NCBI RefSeq assembly: GCF_014873495.1 | Contig: NZ_JADBGF010000001.1 | Span: forward strand, 7,750,001-7,814,000 | DNA length: 64,000 nt | Reading direction: 5' to 3' | Origin: Streptomyces stelliscabiei | GTDB taxonomy: Bacteria > Actinomycetota > Actinomycetes > Streptomycetales > Streptomycetaceae | Shown here: positions 14,456 through 24,130 of the stretch, in pieces | Numbering within the stretch: the first letter of the stretch is position 1 | Layout of the letters: every line of letters starts with the position of its first letter | Position numbers and translations under genes: made by a program | Notes under the pieces: model-generated | Told to the model about the DNA's origin: nothing | Seen by the model: the letters and a program-made list of their open reading frames with translations, nothing else | The model's database searches: none

Positions 14456-15712
14456 ATGCCTTCCGCGTCCGGGACCACCCCCGGCAAGCTTCCCTTCGTC
14501 GTCTGGGTGCTCGCCGCCGGCACGTTCCTGATGGGGACCACCGAGTTCGTCGTCGCCGGCCTGCTGCCGGAACTGGCCGGTGACCTCGGAGTCAGCGTCT
14601 CCCACGCCGGCCTGCTGATCACCGCCTTCGCCGTCGGCATGATCATCGGCGCGCCCACCATGGCGATGGCGACCCTGCGCCTGCCCCAGCGCCAGACGCT
14701 GGTCCTGGCCCTGTCCGTGTTCTGCCTCGGACATCTGGTCGCCGCCCTCAGCTCGTCCTTCACGATCGTTCTCCTGGCCCGCGTCGTCACGGCCCTGGCC
14801 ACCGGTGCGTTCTGGTCTGTCGGTTTCGTCGTCGCCACCACCGCTGCGGGGCCGCGCAACGCCACCCGGGCCACGGGCGTCATGATCGGCGGCCTGACCT
14901 TGGCCAACGTCGTCGGCGTGCCGGTCGGCTCCTTCGCCGGCCAGTTCACCGGCTGGCGCGGCCCCTTCTGGGCCCTGGCCGTCCTGTCCGGGCTCGCCGC
15001 CGTGTTCATCGGGCGCTTCATCCCGGCCCAGGAGGAGCGCGCCGAGGTGTCCCTCGGGGCCGAGGTCCGGGCTCTGCGGCAGGGCCGGCTGTGGCTGGCG
15101 CTGGGCGCCGCGATGCTGATCATGGGCGGTGTGCTGGCGACGTACACCTATGTCACGCCGCTGCTGACCGACCGCGCGGGTATCCCCGAAGGCGCCGTAC
15201 CGCTCGTCCTGATCGCCTTCGGTGTCGGCGCGCTGGGCGGCACCACCACGGGAGGCCGCCTGGGCGACCGACGTCCGACGGTCACCACCATCACGGCCGC
15301 CGCGGCCACCGCCCTGGTCCTGCTCCTGATGATCCCGCTGTCCGGCAACCCGGTGACGGCCACCCTGCTCGTCTTCCTCATGGGCCTGACCGGCTTCACG
15401 GTCAACCCGGTCGTCACCGCGCTTGCCATGCGCTTCGCCGGCGACGCCCCCACCCTCACCTCGGCGCTGACCACCTCCGCCTTCAACACCGGTATCGCCG
15501 CGGGCTCGGCGATTGCCGGTACGGCCCTGGACTCCTCCCTCGGCCTGACCGGGCCGCCCCTGGTCGGCACCGTCATCGCCGCCCTCACACTGCTGCCCCT
15601 GAGCGCCCTCGCCGTCCACGGCACTTCCCGCAAGGGCCGCATCGTGGCCCGGAGCAGCGCTCCCACGCAGACGCGACACGACGAACCCGCGCAGGTGTCG
15701 TCGCAGCACTGA
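14456..15712 (+). CDS. MFS transporter, DHA1 drug-efflux type
   Basis: 418 residues, 12 predicted membrane segments. The first segment and loop (TFLMGTTEFVVAGLLPELAG) and the motif between TM2 and TM3 match the AraJ/Cmx-like proton-drug antiporters of the DHA1 family, which export chloramphenicol-type drugs or sugars/arabinosides. The ATG at 14456 has GGAGAG 9 bases upstream; an in-frame upstream ATG at 14357 lacks a ribosome site and begins just after the terminator. Together with the flanking dehydrogenases it may form a detoxification set. Real substrate unknown. Confidence 0.9.
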   Translation: MPSASGTTPGKLPFVVWVLAAGTFLMGTTEFVVAGLLPELAGDLGVSVSHAGLLITAFAVGMIIGAPTMAMATLRLPQRQTLVLALSVFCLGHLVAALSSSFTIVLLARVVTALATGAFWSVGFVVATTAAGPRNATRATGVMIGGLTLANVVGVPVGSFAGQFTGWRGPFWALAVLSGLAAVFIGRFIPAQEERAEVSLGAEVRALRQGRLWLALGAAMLIMGGVLATYTYVTPLLTDRAGIPEGAVPLVLIAFGVGALGGTTTGGRLGDRRPTVTTITAAAATALVLLLMIPLSGNPVTATLLVFLMGLTGFTVNPVVTALAMRFAGDAPTLTSALTTSAFNTGIAAGSAIAGTALDSSLGLTGPPLVGTVIAALTLLPLSALAVHGTSRKGRIVARSSAPTQTRHDEPAQVSSQH

Positions 15713-15781
15713 CTCAAGCCCGGATCCGCGTCCTGCTGATCCGAACCCGACGACGTACCAGCATGCGAGAGGAATCTGCAC

Positions 15782-16549
15782 ATGACTGGGAACACCGCGG
15801 ACTTCACCGGCAAGGTGGCCTTCGTGACCGGAGCCGGCTCCGGCATCGGCCGAACCACCGCCGTCGCCTTCGCCCGCGCGAGCGCCCGGGTCGCCCTCGC
15901 CGACCGGTCCGAGGACGGCCTGCGGGAGACCGCACGGCTCATCGAGGAGGCGGGCGGGCAGGCTCTGGCCCTCACCTGTGACGTCACCAGCGAAGACGAC
16001 GTGCGGTCCGCGGTGGACGACACCATTCAGGCGTTCGGACGCCTGGACGTCGCCTTCAACAACGCCGGCGTCGAGCAGCCGGTCAAACCGGCCGCGGACA
16101 TCGAGAAGGACGAGTGGGACCGCGTCATCGGCGTCAGCCTGACCGGGATGTTCCTGTGCATGAAGCACCAGATCCCCCTGCTGCTCCAGCAGGGAGGTGG
16201 CGCGATCGTCAACGCCTCGTCGGGCGCCGGCGTCAAGGGTTTCAAGGGACAGGCGGCCTACGCCGCGGCCAAGCACGGCGTCATCGGCCTGACCCGTTCG
16301 ACCGCCCTCGACTACGCGTCGTCCAACGTCCGGGTCAACGCCGTCTGCCCCGGCATCATCGACACCGAGATGATCCAGCGCTTCGCCGAAAGCACACCCG
16401 GAGGACGGGACGCCCTGATCGCGGATGAGCCCATCGGGCGCCTCGGCACACCGGACGAGATCGCGGCCGCCGTGCTCTGGCTCTGCTCGGACGCCGCCTC
16501 CTTCACCACCGGCCACGCCCTGGTCGTCGACGGCGGCCAGACCGTCTGA
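15782..16549 (+). CDS. Short-chain dehydrogenase/reductase (classical)
   Basis: 255 residues, full-length classical SDR. Cofactor motif TGAGSGIG at 16-23, NNAG at 93-96, catalytic Ser146/147 region and Tyr160-x3-Lys164 (YAAAK). Cofactor preference looks NAD-type (ADRSED after beta2). Ends with the typical VDGGQTV. AGAGGAA lies ahead of the ATG. Followed 98 bp later by a second, about half-identical SDR, suggesting gene duplication within this series. Substrate unknown. Confidence 0.93.
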   Translation: MTGNTADFTGKVAFVTGAGSGIGRTTAVAFARASARVALADRSEDGLRETARLIEEAGGQALALTCDVTSEDDVRSAVDDTIQAFGRLDVAFNNAGVEQPVKPAADIEKDEWDRVIGVSLTGMFLCMKHQIPLLLQQGGGAIVNASSGAGVKGFKGQAAYAAAKHGVIGLTRSTALDYASSNVRVNAVCPGIIDTEMIQRFAESTPGGRDALIADEPIGRLGTPDEIAAAVLWLCSDAASFTTGHALVVDGGQTV

Positions 16550-16647
16550 CGGGGGTTCATGGCCAGGCGTCGTGCCGCCGCAGCGCATCCGGGCAGCCCG
16601 ACGCCACTCGCGCCACCCGTACCTCTGCACTGAACGGAGACCACGAC

Positions 16648-17415
16648 GTGAATCCCACCTACGACTTCACCGGCCAGGTCGCCCTCGTCACCGGGGCAGG
16701 CGCCGGCATGGGCCTGGCGACCGCCCGCGCGTTCGCCGAGTCCGGGGCCGCCGTCGCCCTCACCGACGTCAACGAAGCGGCCCTGAAGGCGGCCGCGAAG
16801 GAACTCGCCGACGCCGGGCACCAAGTCCTCGCCCTCACCTGCGACGTCAGCGACGAGGACCAGGTCGCCGCCGCGGTCGACCGCACCGTCGAGACCTTCG
16901 GGCGCCTCGACATGGCCTACAACAACGCCGGCATCCAGATCCCGCCGAGCGACGCGGCCGACGAACCCGCCGAACGCTTCGACCGCGTCAACGGAATCAA
17001 CCTCCGTGGCATCTGGGCCTGCATGAAGCACGAACTTCGGCACATGCGCGCCCAGAGCAGCGGAGCCATCGTCAACTGCTCCTCCCTCGGCGGCTTGGTC
17101 GGCCTCCCCGGCCGAGCCTCGTACCACGCCTCCAAGCACGGCGTGATCGGTCTGACGAGCAGCGCGGCACTCGAATACGCCCCGCGCGGCATCCGCGTCA
17201 ACGCCATCTGCCCGGGCACCATCGACACCCCCATGGTCAGCGACATGATCGCCAAGGGAGAACTCGACCGCGCCGAGGCCGAGGCCGACCAGCCCATCAA
17301 TCGCCTCGGTACGGCCGAGGAGATCGCCCAGGCCGTCCTGTGGCTGTGCAGTCCCGGAGCGGGCTTCGTCGTAGGCGTCGCCCTCCCCGTGGACGGCGGC
17401 TACGTCGCCCGCTAG
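16648..17415 (+). CDS. Short-chain dehydrogenase/reductase (classical)
   Basis: 255 residues. TGAGAGMG at 15-22, Asp40 after beta2 (LTDVNEA) pointing to NAD, NNAG at 92-95, catalytic Ser145/146 and Tyr159-x3-Lys163 (YHASK). Same length and architecture as the SDR just upstream, so probably a paralogue. Starts with GTG, with GGAG about 9 bases before. The cupin gene follows after 36 bp. Probably a sequential or alternative oxidoreductase in the same pathway; the substrate cannot be inferred. Confidence 0.93.
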   Translation: MNPTYDFTGQVALVTGAGAGMGLATARAFAESGAAVALTDVNEAALKAAAKELADAGHQVLALTCDVSDEDQVAAAVDRTVETFGRLDMAYNNAGIQIPPSDAADEPAERFDRVNGINLRGIWACMKHELRHMRAQSSGAIVNCSSLGGLVGLPGRASYHASKHGVIGLTSSAALEYAPRGIRVNAICPGTIDTPMVSDMIAKGELDRAEAEADQPINRLGTAEEIAQAVLWLCSPGAGFVVGVALPVDGGYVAR

Positions 17416-17451
17416 AGACAACCGACGCATCGACAAAACTGGAGCTCCGTC

Positions 17452-17865
17452 ATGGAATTCATCAAGCAGCAGCCCAGCAGCAAGGCCCCGGCGGACTGGT
17501 TCACCGGCGACGTGTGGTGGGACGTCATCGTGGCCGGCCAGGCCCCGTCCAGGATGCGTGCCAACCTGGTGCGCTTCTCGCCGGGCGCCCGCACCAACTG
17601 GCACTCCCACGCCCTGGGCCAGACCCTGCACGTCGTTTCCGGCATCGCCCTGATCGGCACCCGGGACGGCACCGTCTTCGAGGCCCACCCCGGCGAGACC
17701 GTCACGTGTCCGCCGAACGAGGAGCACTGGCACGGCGCCACCCCCGACCGGTTCATGGAGCACATCGCCCTGTGGGAGGGCTCCGGCGACGGCACTCCAG
17801 AGACCGCCTGGGCCGATCCGGTCACCGACCAGCAGTACAACGGCCCCCGCACCCGCAACCAGTAA
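17452..17865 (+). CDS. Cupin-domain protein
   Basis: 137-residue single-domain cupin. Metal-binding motif 1 gives His51, His53 and His60 in NWHSHALGQTLHVV; motif 2 contributes His92 or His94 in NEEHWHG. Small cupins of this type (often annotated near SDRs) may act as metal-dependent isomerases, or simply bind a small molecule. GGAG lies about 11 bases before the ATG. Last gene of the series; a strong hairpin follows. Confidence 0.9.
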   Translation: MEFIKQQPSSKAPADWFTGDVWWDVIVAGQAPSRMRANLVRFSPGARTNWHSHALGQTLHVVSGIALIGTRDGTVFEAHPGETVTCPPNEEHWHGATPDRFMEHIALWEGSGDGTPETAWADPVTDQQYNGPRTRNQ

Positions 17866-17891
17866 CCCCGCCCCTCGATCACACACCCCGG

Positions 17892-17937
17892 GCCGACACG
17901 GGATGTCACGGTGTCCCGGGGGAGGGGCCGTGTCGGC
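17892..17937. terminator. Nested hairpin terminator after cupin
   Basis: Perfect 10-bp inverted repeat GCCGACACGG (17892-17901) / CCGTGTCGGC (17928-17937), with an inner repeat CGGGA (17899-17903) / TCCCG (17914-17918). Lies 26 bases after the cupin stop. No T-tract. The remaining bases to 18261 are non-coding and presumably carry the promoter of the next operon; no clear promoter elements seen. Confidence 0.7.
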
Positions 17938-18261
17938 GACCTGCTCGGAGCGAACGATCAGTCCGCCACACGCGACGACGTGGTGAGCGACGCGGACGCA
18001 CCCATAAGCGGGGGGCGACGCGGTTCTGTCCCGCCTCGCCCCGTGCGCAAGTGCCCCCGATGACGTGGGCCACTCGCTCCTGACGGAGCGTAAAGGGGGA
18101 GGAAAGTCTCCCTGCCACGAGTGTTGCCGGTGGTGCAAGACTTCCCGCGAGACCAGCCCCCTGTCGAGGTGAGCGGTCACCGATGCCCGTGGTGGCGACG
18201 ATCCCGCCTGCCGTCCCTCTGTCGTGCACGACGGATCCGTCCGTGATGCGAAGGCGTACGT

Positions 18262-18912
18262 ATGTCTGCTGAACTCCCTGAATTCGACGTTCCTCCCCCC
18301 ACCGGAGCCGACGAGTCCTCCTCGGCACCCAGTCGGCGCACGTTCATCGCAACCAGCACCGCGGTCGGCGGTGCCGTGGTCGCGGGCGGTGTGATCGGCG
18401 GGACGATCTTGGCCGACGCGCAGGAGGTGAGCGCTGCCGAGGCGCCGCCCTCCAGTCGCGTCTCCCTGACGGTCAACGGCACCCGCCGGACCGTGACGGT
18501 CGACAACCGCACCTCTCTGCTGGACCTGCTCCGTGAGCACCTCGGCCTCACAGGCTCGAAGAAGGGCTGCAACGCCGGTGCCTGCGGGGCGTGCACCGTC
18601 CTGGTCGACGGGCAGCGGCACAACGCCTGCCTGACGCTCGCGGTGCGTCTGGAAGGCGCTGAGGTCACGACGATCGAGGGCCTGGCCGAGGGCGATCAAC
18701 TCCACCCACTGCAGCAGGCGTTCATCGACCAGGACGCCTTCCAGTGCGGCTACTGCACCCCCGGACAGATCATGTCCGGCGTCGGCTGCATCCAGGAAGG
18801 TCATACCGGTTCGCCGGAGGAGATCCGCGAGTGGATGAGCGGCAACATCTGCCGCTGCGGCTGCTACGTCAAAATCGTGCGCGCGGTCGGGCAGACCGCC
18901 GGCCGGAAGTGA
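18262..18912 (+). CDS. paoA: Aldehyde oxidoreductase 2Fe-2S subunit, PaoA-like
   Basis: 216 residues. A twin-arginine signal (SRRTFIATS at 24-32 followed by a hydrophobic stretch) sends the folded protein out of the cytoplasm. Plant-ferredoxin-type cluster Cys103, Cys108, Cys111, Cys123; second cluster Cys162, Cys165, Cys197, Cys199 (CGYCTPGQ, ICRCGC), the standard pair of the xanthine-oxidase family small subunit. E. coli PaoA is likewise Tat-exported. It passes electrons from the molybdenum subunit (19897) to the FAD subunit (18920); 7 bases separate it from the next gene. Confidence 0.93.
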   Translation: MSAELPEFDVPPPTGADESSSAPSRRTFIATSTAVGGAVVAGGVIGGTILADAQEVSAAEAPPSSRVSLTVNGTRRTVTVDNRTSLLDLLREHLGLTGSKKGCNAGACGACTVLVDGQRHNACLTLAVRLEGAEVTTIEGLAEGDQLHPLQQAFIDQDAFQCGYCTPGQIMSGVGCIQEGHTGSPEEIREWMSGNICRCGCYVKIVRAVGQTAGRK

Positions 18913-18919
18913 GGGCCTG

Positions 18920-19900
18920 ATGTATCCCTTTGGCTTCACCAAGGCGTCCGACACCCATGAGGCGCTCAACGCCGGCCGACGCGGCGGCCGTTACATCGCC
19001 GGCGGCACCACGCTCGTCGACCTCATGCGTGAGACCGTCGAACGCCCCGAGACCCTGGTGGACATCACCGGCCTGCCGCTGCGCGAGGTCACCGTCACCG
19101 AGCGCGGGGGCCTGCGTATCGGCGCTCTGGTGACCATGTCCGAGGCCGCCGCCCACCCCAAGGTGCGCACCCTGTACCCCGTCGTCTCCGAGGCGCTGGA
19201 GCTGAGCGCGTCGGCCCAGCTGCGGAACATGGCGACCATCGGCGGCAACATCATGCAGCGCACCCGCTGCACGTACTTCCGGGACGTGACCGCCGCCTGC
19301 AACAAGCGTGAGCCCGGCTCGGGCTGCGCCGCGCTGCACGGCTTCAACCGCACCCATGCGATCCTCGGGACCTCCGACGCCTGCGTGGCCACGCACCCGT
19401 CCGACGCGGCCGTGGCCTTCGCCGCCCTGGAGGCCCGGGTGCACCTGCTGGGCCCGGACGGAGCACGCCAAGTCCCCTTCGCCGACTTCCTTCTGCGTCC
19501 CGGCAGCACACCTCAACGCGAACAGGCCCTGCGTAAAGGTGAGTTGATCACGGCGGTCGAGATCCCCGCACTTCCGCGCCCGCTCAGGTCCGGCTACCTC
19601 AAGGTGCGGGACCGGCAGTCCTACGAGTTCGCCCTGACGTCGGCGGCCGTCGCGCTGCACGTACGCGGTGGGGTGATCCGCGAGGCCAAGGTCGCCGCCG
19701 GGGGAGTGGGCACCGTGCCCTGGAAACTGCCCGCCGTCGAGCAGCACCTCCTCGGTGAACGCCCCTCGGGGGCCCTCTGGTCGGCCGCTGCCGCCAAGGC
19801 GGCGGACGGCGCCCGTCCCCTGCAACACAACCGGTTCAAGGTCGAGCTGCTCAAGCGCACTGTCGAACGCCAGCTGCGCGTCGTAGGAGGTACCAAGTGA
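18920..19900 (+). CDS. paoB: Aldehyde oxidoreductase FAD subunit, PaoB-like
   Basis: 326 residues, FAD-binding subunit of a xanthine-oxidase-family enzyme. FAD pocket motifs AGGTTLVDLM (27-36) and ATIGGNIMQRT (105-115). The insertion with Cys117, Cys127, Cys136 and Cys155 (RCTYF, ACNKREPGSGC, DACVA) is diagnostic of the extra 4Fe-4S cluster found in PaoB. It has no signal of its own, as expected if it rides out with PaoA. Its TGA overlaps the GTG of the next gene (GTGA, 19897-19900). Confidence 0.93.
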   Translation: MYPFGFTKASDTHEALNAGRRGGRYIAGGTTLVDLMRETVERPETLVDITGLPLREVTVTERGGLRIGALVTMSEAAAHPKVRTLYPVVSEALELSASAQLRNMATIGGNIMQRTRCTYFRDVTAACNKREPGSGCAALHGFNRTHAILGTSDACVATHPSDAAVAFAALEARVHLLGPDGARQVPFADFLLRPGSTPQREQALRKGELITAVEIPALPRPLRSGYLKVRDRQSYEFALTSAAVALHVRGGVIREAKVAAGGVGTVPWKLPAVEQHLLGERPSGALWSAAAAKAADGARPLQHNRFKVELLKRTVERQLRVVGGTK

Positions 19901-22092
19901 GCCCCCAGCCGCAGGCAGCCGTGGGTGCGCCGCTGTCCCGGGTGGACGGCCGGCTCAAGGTCACGGGCAAGGCGTTGTACGCCGCCGAACACGATGTCGA
20001 CGGGTCCGTTCACGCCGTCATCGTCGACGCGGCCATCGGCCTCGGCCGCATCATGTCGATCAACAGCGGCGCCGCCGAAGCCCTTCCGGGCGTACTGAAG
20101 GTGATCCACCACCGCAATGCGCCGAAGCTGCCGTACCGCGACAACTCCGGCTCCAACAACCCGCCCGGGCGCAGGCTGCGGGTCTTCCAGGACGACCGGG
20201 TGCTCTTCCACGGCCAGCCGGTCGCCGTCGTGGTCGCCACCACGCTGGAGGCCGCCCAGCACGGCGCGAGCCTCGTCAAGGTCGGCTACGACGCCGAACA
20301 ACCCTCGACCGACCTGACCGAGGCCGAACCGGACGAGCCGACCAACTACGCGCGCGGCGACGCCGAAGCGGCCCTGCGCTCGGCGGCCGTACGGCTGGAC
20401 CTGACATACCGCACGGCCCGCAACCACCACAACCCCATGGAGCCGCACGCCACCATCGCCCGCTGGAACGGCGACAGGCTCACCGTGTGGGACAAGACCC
20501 AGTGGGTGGTGGGCACGCAGACCGAACTCGCGGCGGTGTTCGGCCTGGAGACGGACGCAGTGCGGGTCATCTCGCCGTTCGTCGGAGGCGGTTTCGGCAC
20601 GGCGCTGCGCTGCTGGCCGCACGTGGTCGTCGCCGCGCTGGCCGCCCGTGTGACGAAGCGCCCGGTCAAGCTGGTCCTCAGTCGCCAGCAGATGTACCTC
20701 GGGACCGGTTTCCGGCCCTCGTACGAGTACCGCCTGCGCCTGGGCAGCGACCGGCGTGGCCGGCTGTCCGCCGCCGCGCACGAGCTGGACGCCGAGACGT
20801 CGTCGTACGAGAAGTTCACCGAGTCCATCCTGGCAGCCGGGCAGATGCTCTACAGCATGCCCAACGTGACCCAGAGGTACCGGACGGTGCCGCTGGACCT
20901 GCCCACACCGCTGTACATGCGCGGCCCCGGCTTCCAGACGGCGTCCTTCGTCATCGAGTCGGCCATGGACGAGCTCGCCCACAAGCTCGGCGTCGATCCG
21001 ATCGAGTTGCGTCGGCGCAACGAGCCGAACGAGGACGAGTCGAGTGGGTTGCCGTTCTCCACCCGCCGGCTGCGGGAGTGCTACACCGTCGGTGCCCGGG
21101 AGTTCAGCTGGCACCGCCGCAACCCCAGGCCCCGCTCGACGCGTGAGGGGGACTGGCTGATCGGCAGGGGCATGGCCGCCGGCGTCTACGACACCGCGCG
21201 CATGCCCGCCCAGGCGCGAGCCCGCTTGGACGCCGACGGCACCGCCGTGGTGGATGCCGCCGCGACTGACATGGGACCGGGCACGTACACCTCCCAGACC
21301 CAGGTCGCCGCCGACGCCCTCGGGCTGACCGTGCGCACGGTCACCTTCCGGCTTGGGGACTCCCTCTACCCGCCGACCCCACCGCACGGCGGCTCGATGA
21401 CCATGGCCAGCGTCGGCTCCGCCACCCTCGACGCCTGCAACAAGGTCCGCCGCCAGGCGATCCAACTGGCCGTCGAGGACCGCGAATCACCGCTGTACGG
21501 CGTACCGGCCGCCGACATCGTCGTACGGGGCGGGCGGCTGCACGTGAAGAACAATCCGGCCCTCGGTGAGACGTACCAGCGGCTGTTGGCCCGCAACGAC
21601 CGCGCCCACCTGGAAGCGGACGGCTCCTTCGCGCCGCCCTCGGGCCCGGAGCGGCACTCCTTCTACGGCTACAACGCCACCTTCGCCGAAGTGGCCGTCG
21701 ACGCGACGCTCGGCCTGGTGCGGGTACGGCGGGTACTCGGCGTGTACGACGCGGGCCGCATCATCAGCCCCAAGCTCGCCGACAGCCAGGCCCTCGGCGG
21801 CATGGTCGGCGGCATCGGCACAGCCCTGCTGGAGCACACGCTCACCGACCACCGCGACGGACGCATCGTCAACGCCAACCTCGCCGACTACCTGGTGCCC
21901 GTCAACGCCGACATCCCCGACCTCAAGGCGATCTACCTGGACGGCGAGGACCGCGAGGCCGACCCGCTCGGCGTCAAGGGACTCGGCGAGCTCGTCATGA
22001 TCGGGGTGGCGCCCGCCATCGCCAACGCGGTCTTCAACGCCACCGGCCGCCGCATCCGCGAACTGCCCATCACCGCGGAGGCGTTGCTCTGA
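19897..22092 (+). CDS. paoC: Aldehyde oxidoreductase molybdenum subunit, PaoC-like
   Basis: 731-residue catalytic subunit of the three-part molybdenum hydroxylase that oxidises aldehydes to acids. N-terminal small aldehyde-oxidase domain (RVDGRLKVTGKALYAAEHDV), then molybdopterin cytosine dinucleotide-binding segments SPFVGGGFGTALRCW, MRGPGFQTASFVIESAMDEL and, near the C-terminus, VKGLGELVMIG with the conserved catalytic Glu. Length is normal for PaoC. Translationally coupled to PaoB. Natural aldehyde unknown; in E. coli it detoxifies aromatic aldehydes. Confidence 0.93.
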   Translation: MSPQPQAAVGAPLSRVDGRLKVTGKALYAAEHDVDGSVHAVIVDAAIGLGRIMSINSGAAEALPGVLKVIHHRNAPKLPYRDNSGSNNPPGRRLRVFQDDRVLFHGQPVAVVVATTLEAAQHGASLVKVGYDAEQPSTDLTEAEPDEPTNYARGDAEAALRSAAVRLDLTYRTARNHHNPMEPHATIARWNGDRLTVWDKTQWVVGTQTELAAVFGLETDAVRVISPFVGGGFGTALRCWPHVVVAALAARVTKRPVKLVLSRQQMYLGTGFRPSYEYRLRLGSDRRGRLSAAAHELDAETSSYEKFTESILAAGQMLYSMPNVTQRYRTVPLDLPTPLYMRGPGFQTASFVIESAMDELAHKLGVDPIELRRRNEPNEDESSGLPFSTRRLRECYTVGAREFSWHRRNPRPRSTREGDWLIGRGMAAGVYDTARMPAQARARLDADGTAVVDAAATDMGPGTYTSQTQVAADALGLTVRTVTFRLGDSLYPPTPPHGGSMTMASVGSATLDACNKVRRQAIQLAVEDRESPLYGVPAADIVVRGGRLHVKNNPALGETYQRLLARNDRAHLEADGSFAPPSGPERHSFYGYNATFAEVAVDATLGLVRVRRVLGVYDAGRIISPKLADSQALGGMVGGIGTALLEHTLTDHRDGRIVNANLADYLVPVNADIPDLKAIYLDGEDREADPLGVKGLGELVMIGVAPAIANAVFNATGRRIRELPITAEALL

Positions 22093-22257
22093 TCCGCGGA
22101 CTTCGGTCCGGCGGGATGCACACCGCTCGTCCGGCAGGCCGCCCCGTCCTGCCCGGAGGCTGCCGGACCTCCCAGGACCGCCGCCGCGTGACGTTTCCCC
22201 GCGTCGTGGCGGCGGCCCGCTCGCCTTCCCGTCCTTGCCCTGCCGTGGAGAACTGCC

Positions 22258-23388
22258 ATGCTGAACATCGCGGACACACTGCACCGCTGGTGCCGCGAGG
22301 CACGCCCCTTCGCCCTGGCCACCATCGTCGGCGTGCGCGGCAGCGCCCCTCTGCCGGTCGGCACGTCGGTCGCGGTAGACGAAGACGGCAACGCCGTCGG
22401 CAGCATCTCCGGCGGCTGCGTCGAGGGAGCGGTCTACGAACTGTGCCGGCAGGTGCTCCGTGACCGGCGCACTCCGCAGCGGGCCTGGTTCGGCTACTCC
22501 GACGACGACGCCTTCGCCGTCGGTCTGACCTGCGGCGGCGAGCTCGACGTCTTCGTCCAGCGCATCGATCCCGCAGCCCAGCCGCACGTGTCCACGGCCC
22601 TCTCCGAGATCGCTCAAGGGCGACCGGTCGCCGTGGCACAGGTCGTGGACGGCCCGGAGCGCCTCCTCGGCTCCACGCTGAGCGTGCTCGGCGGCGGCCA
22701 TGCCGCCTACGGGCGCGTCGACGGCGGTCCGGCGGACCGGGCTGTGGCCGACCGGGCCAGGGCCCTGCTGCGGGCGGGCCGCACCGTCCGCATCGACACC
22801 GGCGGGCAGGCAGACGAATGCCCCGAACGGCTGTCCGTCCTCGTCCACGTCCATGCCACCCGGCCGCGCCTGCTGGTCTTCGGCGCCGTCGACTTCGCCG
22901 CAGCCCTCAGCCAGGCCGGCCGCTTCCTCGGCTACCACGTCACCGTCTGCGACGCCCGCCCCGTCTTCGCCACTCCCGCCCGCTTTCCGCACGCGGACGA
23001 AGTGGTCGTCGACTGGCCCCACCGCTACCTGGAACGCACCGGCGTGGACGAGCGTACCGCCGTATGCGTCCTCACCCACGACGCCAAGTTCGACATCCCG
23101 CTGCTTCGCCTGGCCCTCGACCTGCCCGTCGCCTACGTCGGGGCCATGGGCTCGCGGCGCACCCACGACGAGCGCATGCGCCGCCTGCGGGAGCAGGGCG
23201 TCACGGAGAACCAGTTGGGCCGGCTGCGTTCCCCCATCGGCCTCGATCTTGGAGCCTCCACACCCGAGGAGACGGCCGTCTCCATCACCGCGGAGATCAT
23301 CGCCCAGGCCAACCACGGCACAGGCAGACCCCTGACCCGGATCACCGGCCCGATCCACCGGCCGTCGGAGTCGGCGAGTCACCGGTAG
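22258..23388 (+). CDS. XdhC-family molybdenum cofactor insertion protein
   Basis: 376 residues. The XdhC_CoxI N-terminal domain is marked by ATIVGVRGSAPLPVGTSVAV and GSISGGCVEGAVYELC, and the C-terminal Rossmann-like domain by AYVGAMGSRRTHDERMRRLR. Members bind, protect and insert the sulfurated cofactor into the partner molybdoenzyme, as PaoD does for PaoABC. Lies 165 bp after the large subunit on the same strand and is probably the dedicated chaperone. Start ATG 22258 has GGAG about 9 bases before it. Confidence 0.92.
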   Translation: MLNIADTLHRWCREARPFALATIVGVRGSAPLPVGTSVAVDEDGNAVGSISGGCVEGAVYELCRQVLRDRRTPQRAWFGYSDDDAFAVGLTCGGELDVFVQRIDPAAQPHVSTALSEIAQGRPVAVAQVVDGPERLLGSTLSVLGGGHAAYGRVDGGPADRAVADRARALLRAGRTVRIDTGGQADECPERLSVLVHVHATRPRLLVFGAVDFAAALSQAGRFLGYHVTVCDARPVFATPARFPHADEVVVDWPHRYLERTGVDERTAVCVLTHDAKFDIPLLRLALDLPVAYVGAMGSRRTHDERMRRLREQGVTENQLGRLRSPIGLDLGASTPEETAVSITAEIIAQANHGTGRPLTRITGPIHRPSESASHR

Positions 23389-24130
23389 GCCGGCCTCACG
23401 AACCGACAAGGGTTCATTGTCCCCATTGTCCCTCTGCGAGCAGCCGTCGGCCTGGAAGAAACGAGGCCCTGGCGTTCTCGATGGAGTGCAGAGGTACGGC
23501 TTCATCGGGTGCACCGGTCGGTCAGCCCGAAAGCCCACAGGTTTGCCTGCCGTGCCGACGGGCCGTGCCGGGGCAGCTGATCGTGGCCGCCTGTTCCGTC
23601 CCGGAGAGAAGGGACGTGCTGCACGCCGTGACGCTCGTTTGACGCTCTGGCCTCCCGCAGGCGGCACAGCGAGCGGAGAAATGGCCTCTGACCTGGCCTT
23701 TTCCGAGACCCGTTCAAGCCGACATCTTTCCGATGACGCATCATGTGGAGTGCGTGGCGATTCTTGAGCCGGCAGCAAAGGGCCTCTGAACTGCGTTTTC
23801 TCTGGCGTGTTCGGTCCTTGACGGTACGTCCGACCTGTTTCCGGGTGCGCACGACGTGGAGCCTGTCAGGTGACTGGCGAATGCCTTCGACCTGTGGTTG
23901 TGTGCATGGGCATGTTCGATGAGGGATCCGCAGCCCGCTCTTCGCGGGGACGGTGAGACGTCATTCCGACGCTCATCTGACGCTGATCCTGACGGGGTAT
24001 CAGCGCAGTGACCCGTTGTTCACACCCGCCGGAATCCTTGACCTCGACTCGATTCTCGGAGGGTGGAGTCCGGTGCTGAGGTAGACGTCAGAGCTGTGTC
24101 GGGAGGATGCTCTCGAGAGTCCGTCCGCAG
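23389..24130. other. 742-bp non-coding region containing repeat copy A
   Basis: No credible gene. It holds the first ~370-bp repeat (23627-23996, listed separately) and about 240 bp of featureless spacer on the left. A short stretch at 23929-23952 looks superficially like a CRISPR repeat but is single. Confidence 0.6.
23627..23996 (+). repeat. Direct repeat copy A, ~370 bp
   Basis: Diverged direct repeat of 29293-29667. Both copies start with CCGTGACGCTCGTTTG-CGCTC. Both contain GTGGAGTGCGTGGCG followed by TTGAGCC/TGGAGCC and CAAAGG. Both end in a doubled GACGCT motif: CGACGCTCATCTGACGCT at 23967 here, CGACGCTTGTTTGACGCT at 29637 in copy B. The terminal TTTGACGCTC motifs recall recombinase half-sites, but I cannot identify the element. 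Confidence 0.65.

Noticed and set aside
13907..16630. Very long minus-strand open frame opposite the lipoprotein, MFS and SDR genes
   Set aside because: Low-complexity Gly/Arg/Gln-rich translation, the usual antisense shadow of GC-rich coding DNA; the plus-strand genes have clear motifs.
23920..23955. Sequence resembling a type I-E CRISPR repeat (GC-rich hairpin ending GCGGGGACGG)
   Set aside because: Only a single imperfect occurrence, no spacer periodicity and no cas genes nearby.
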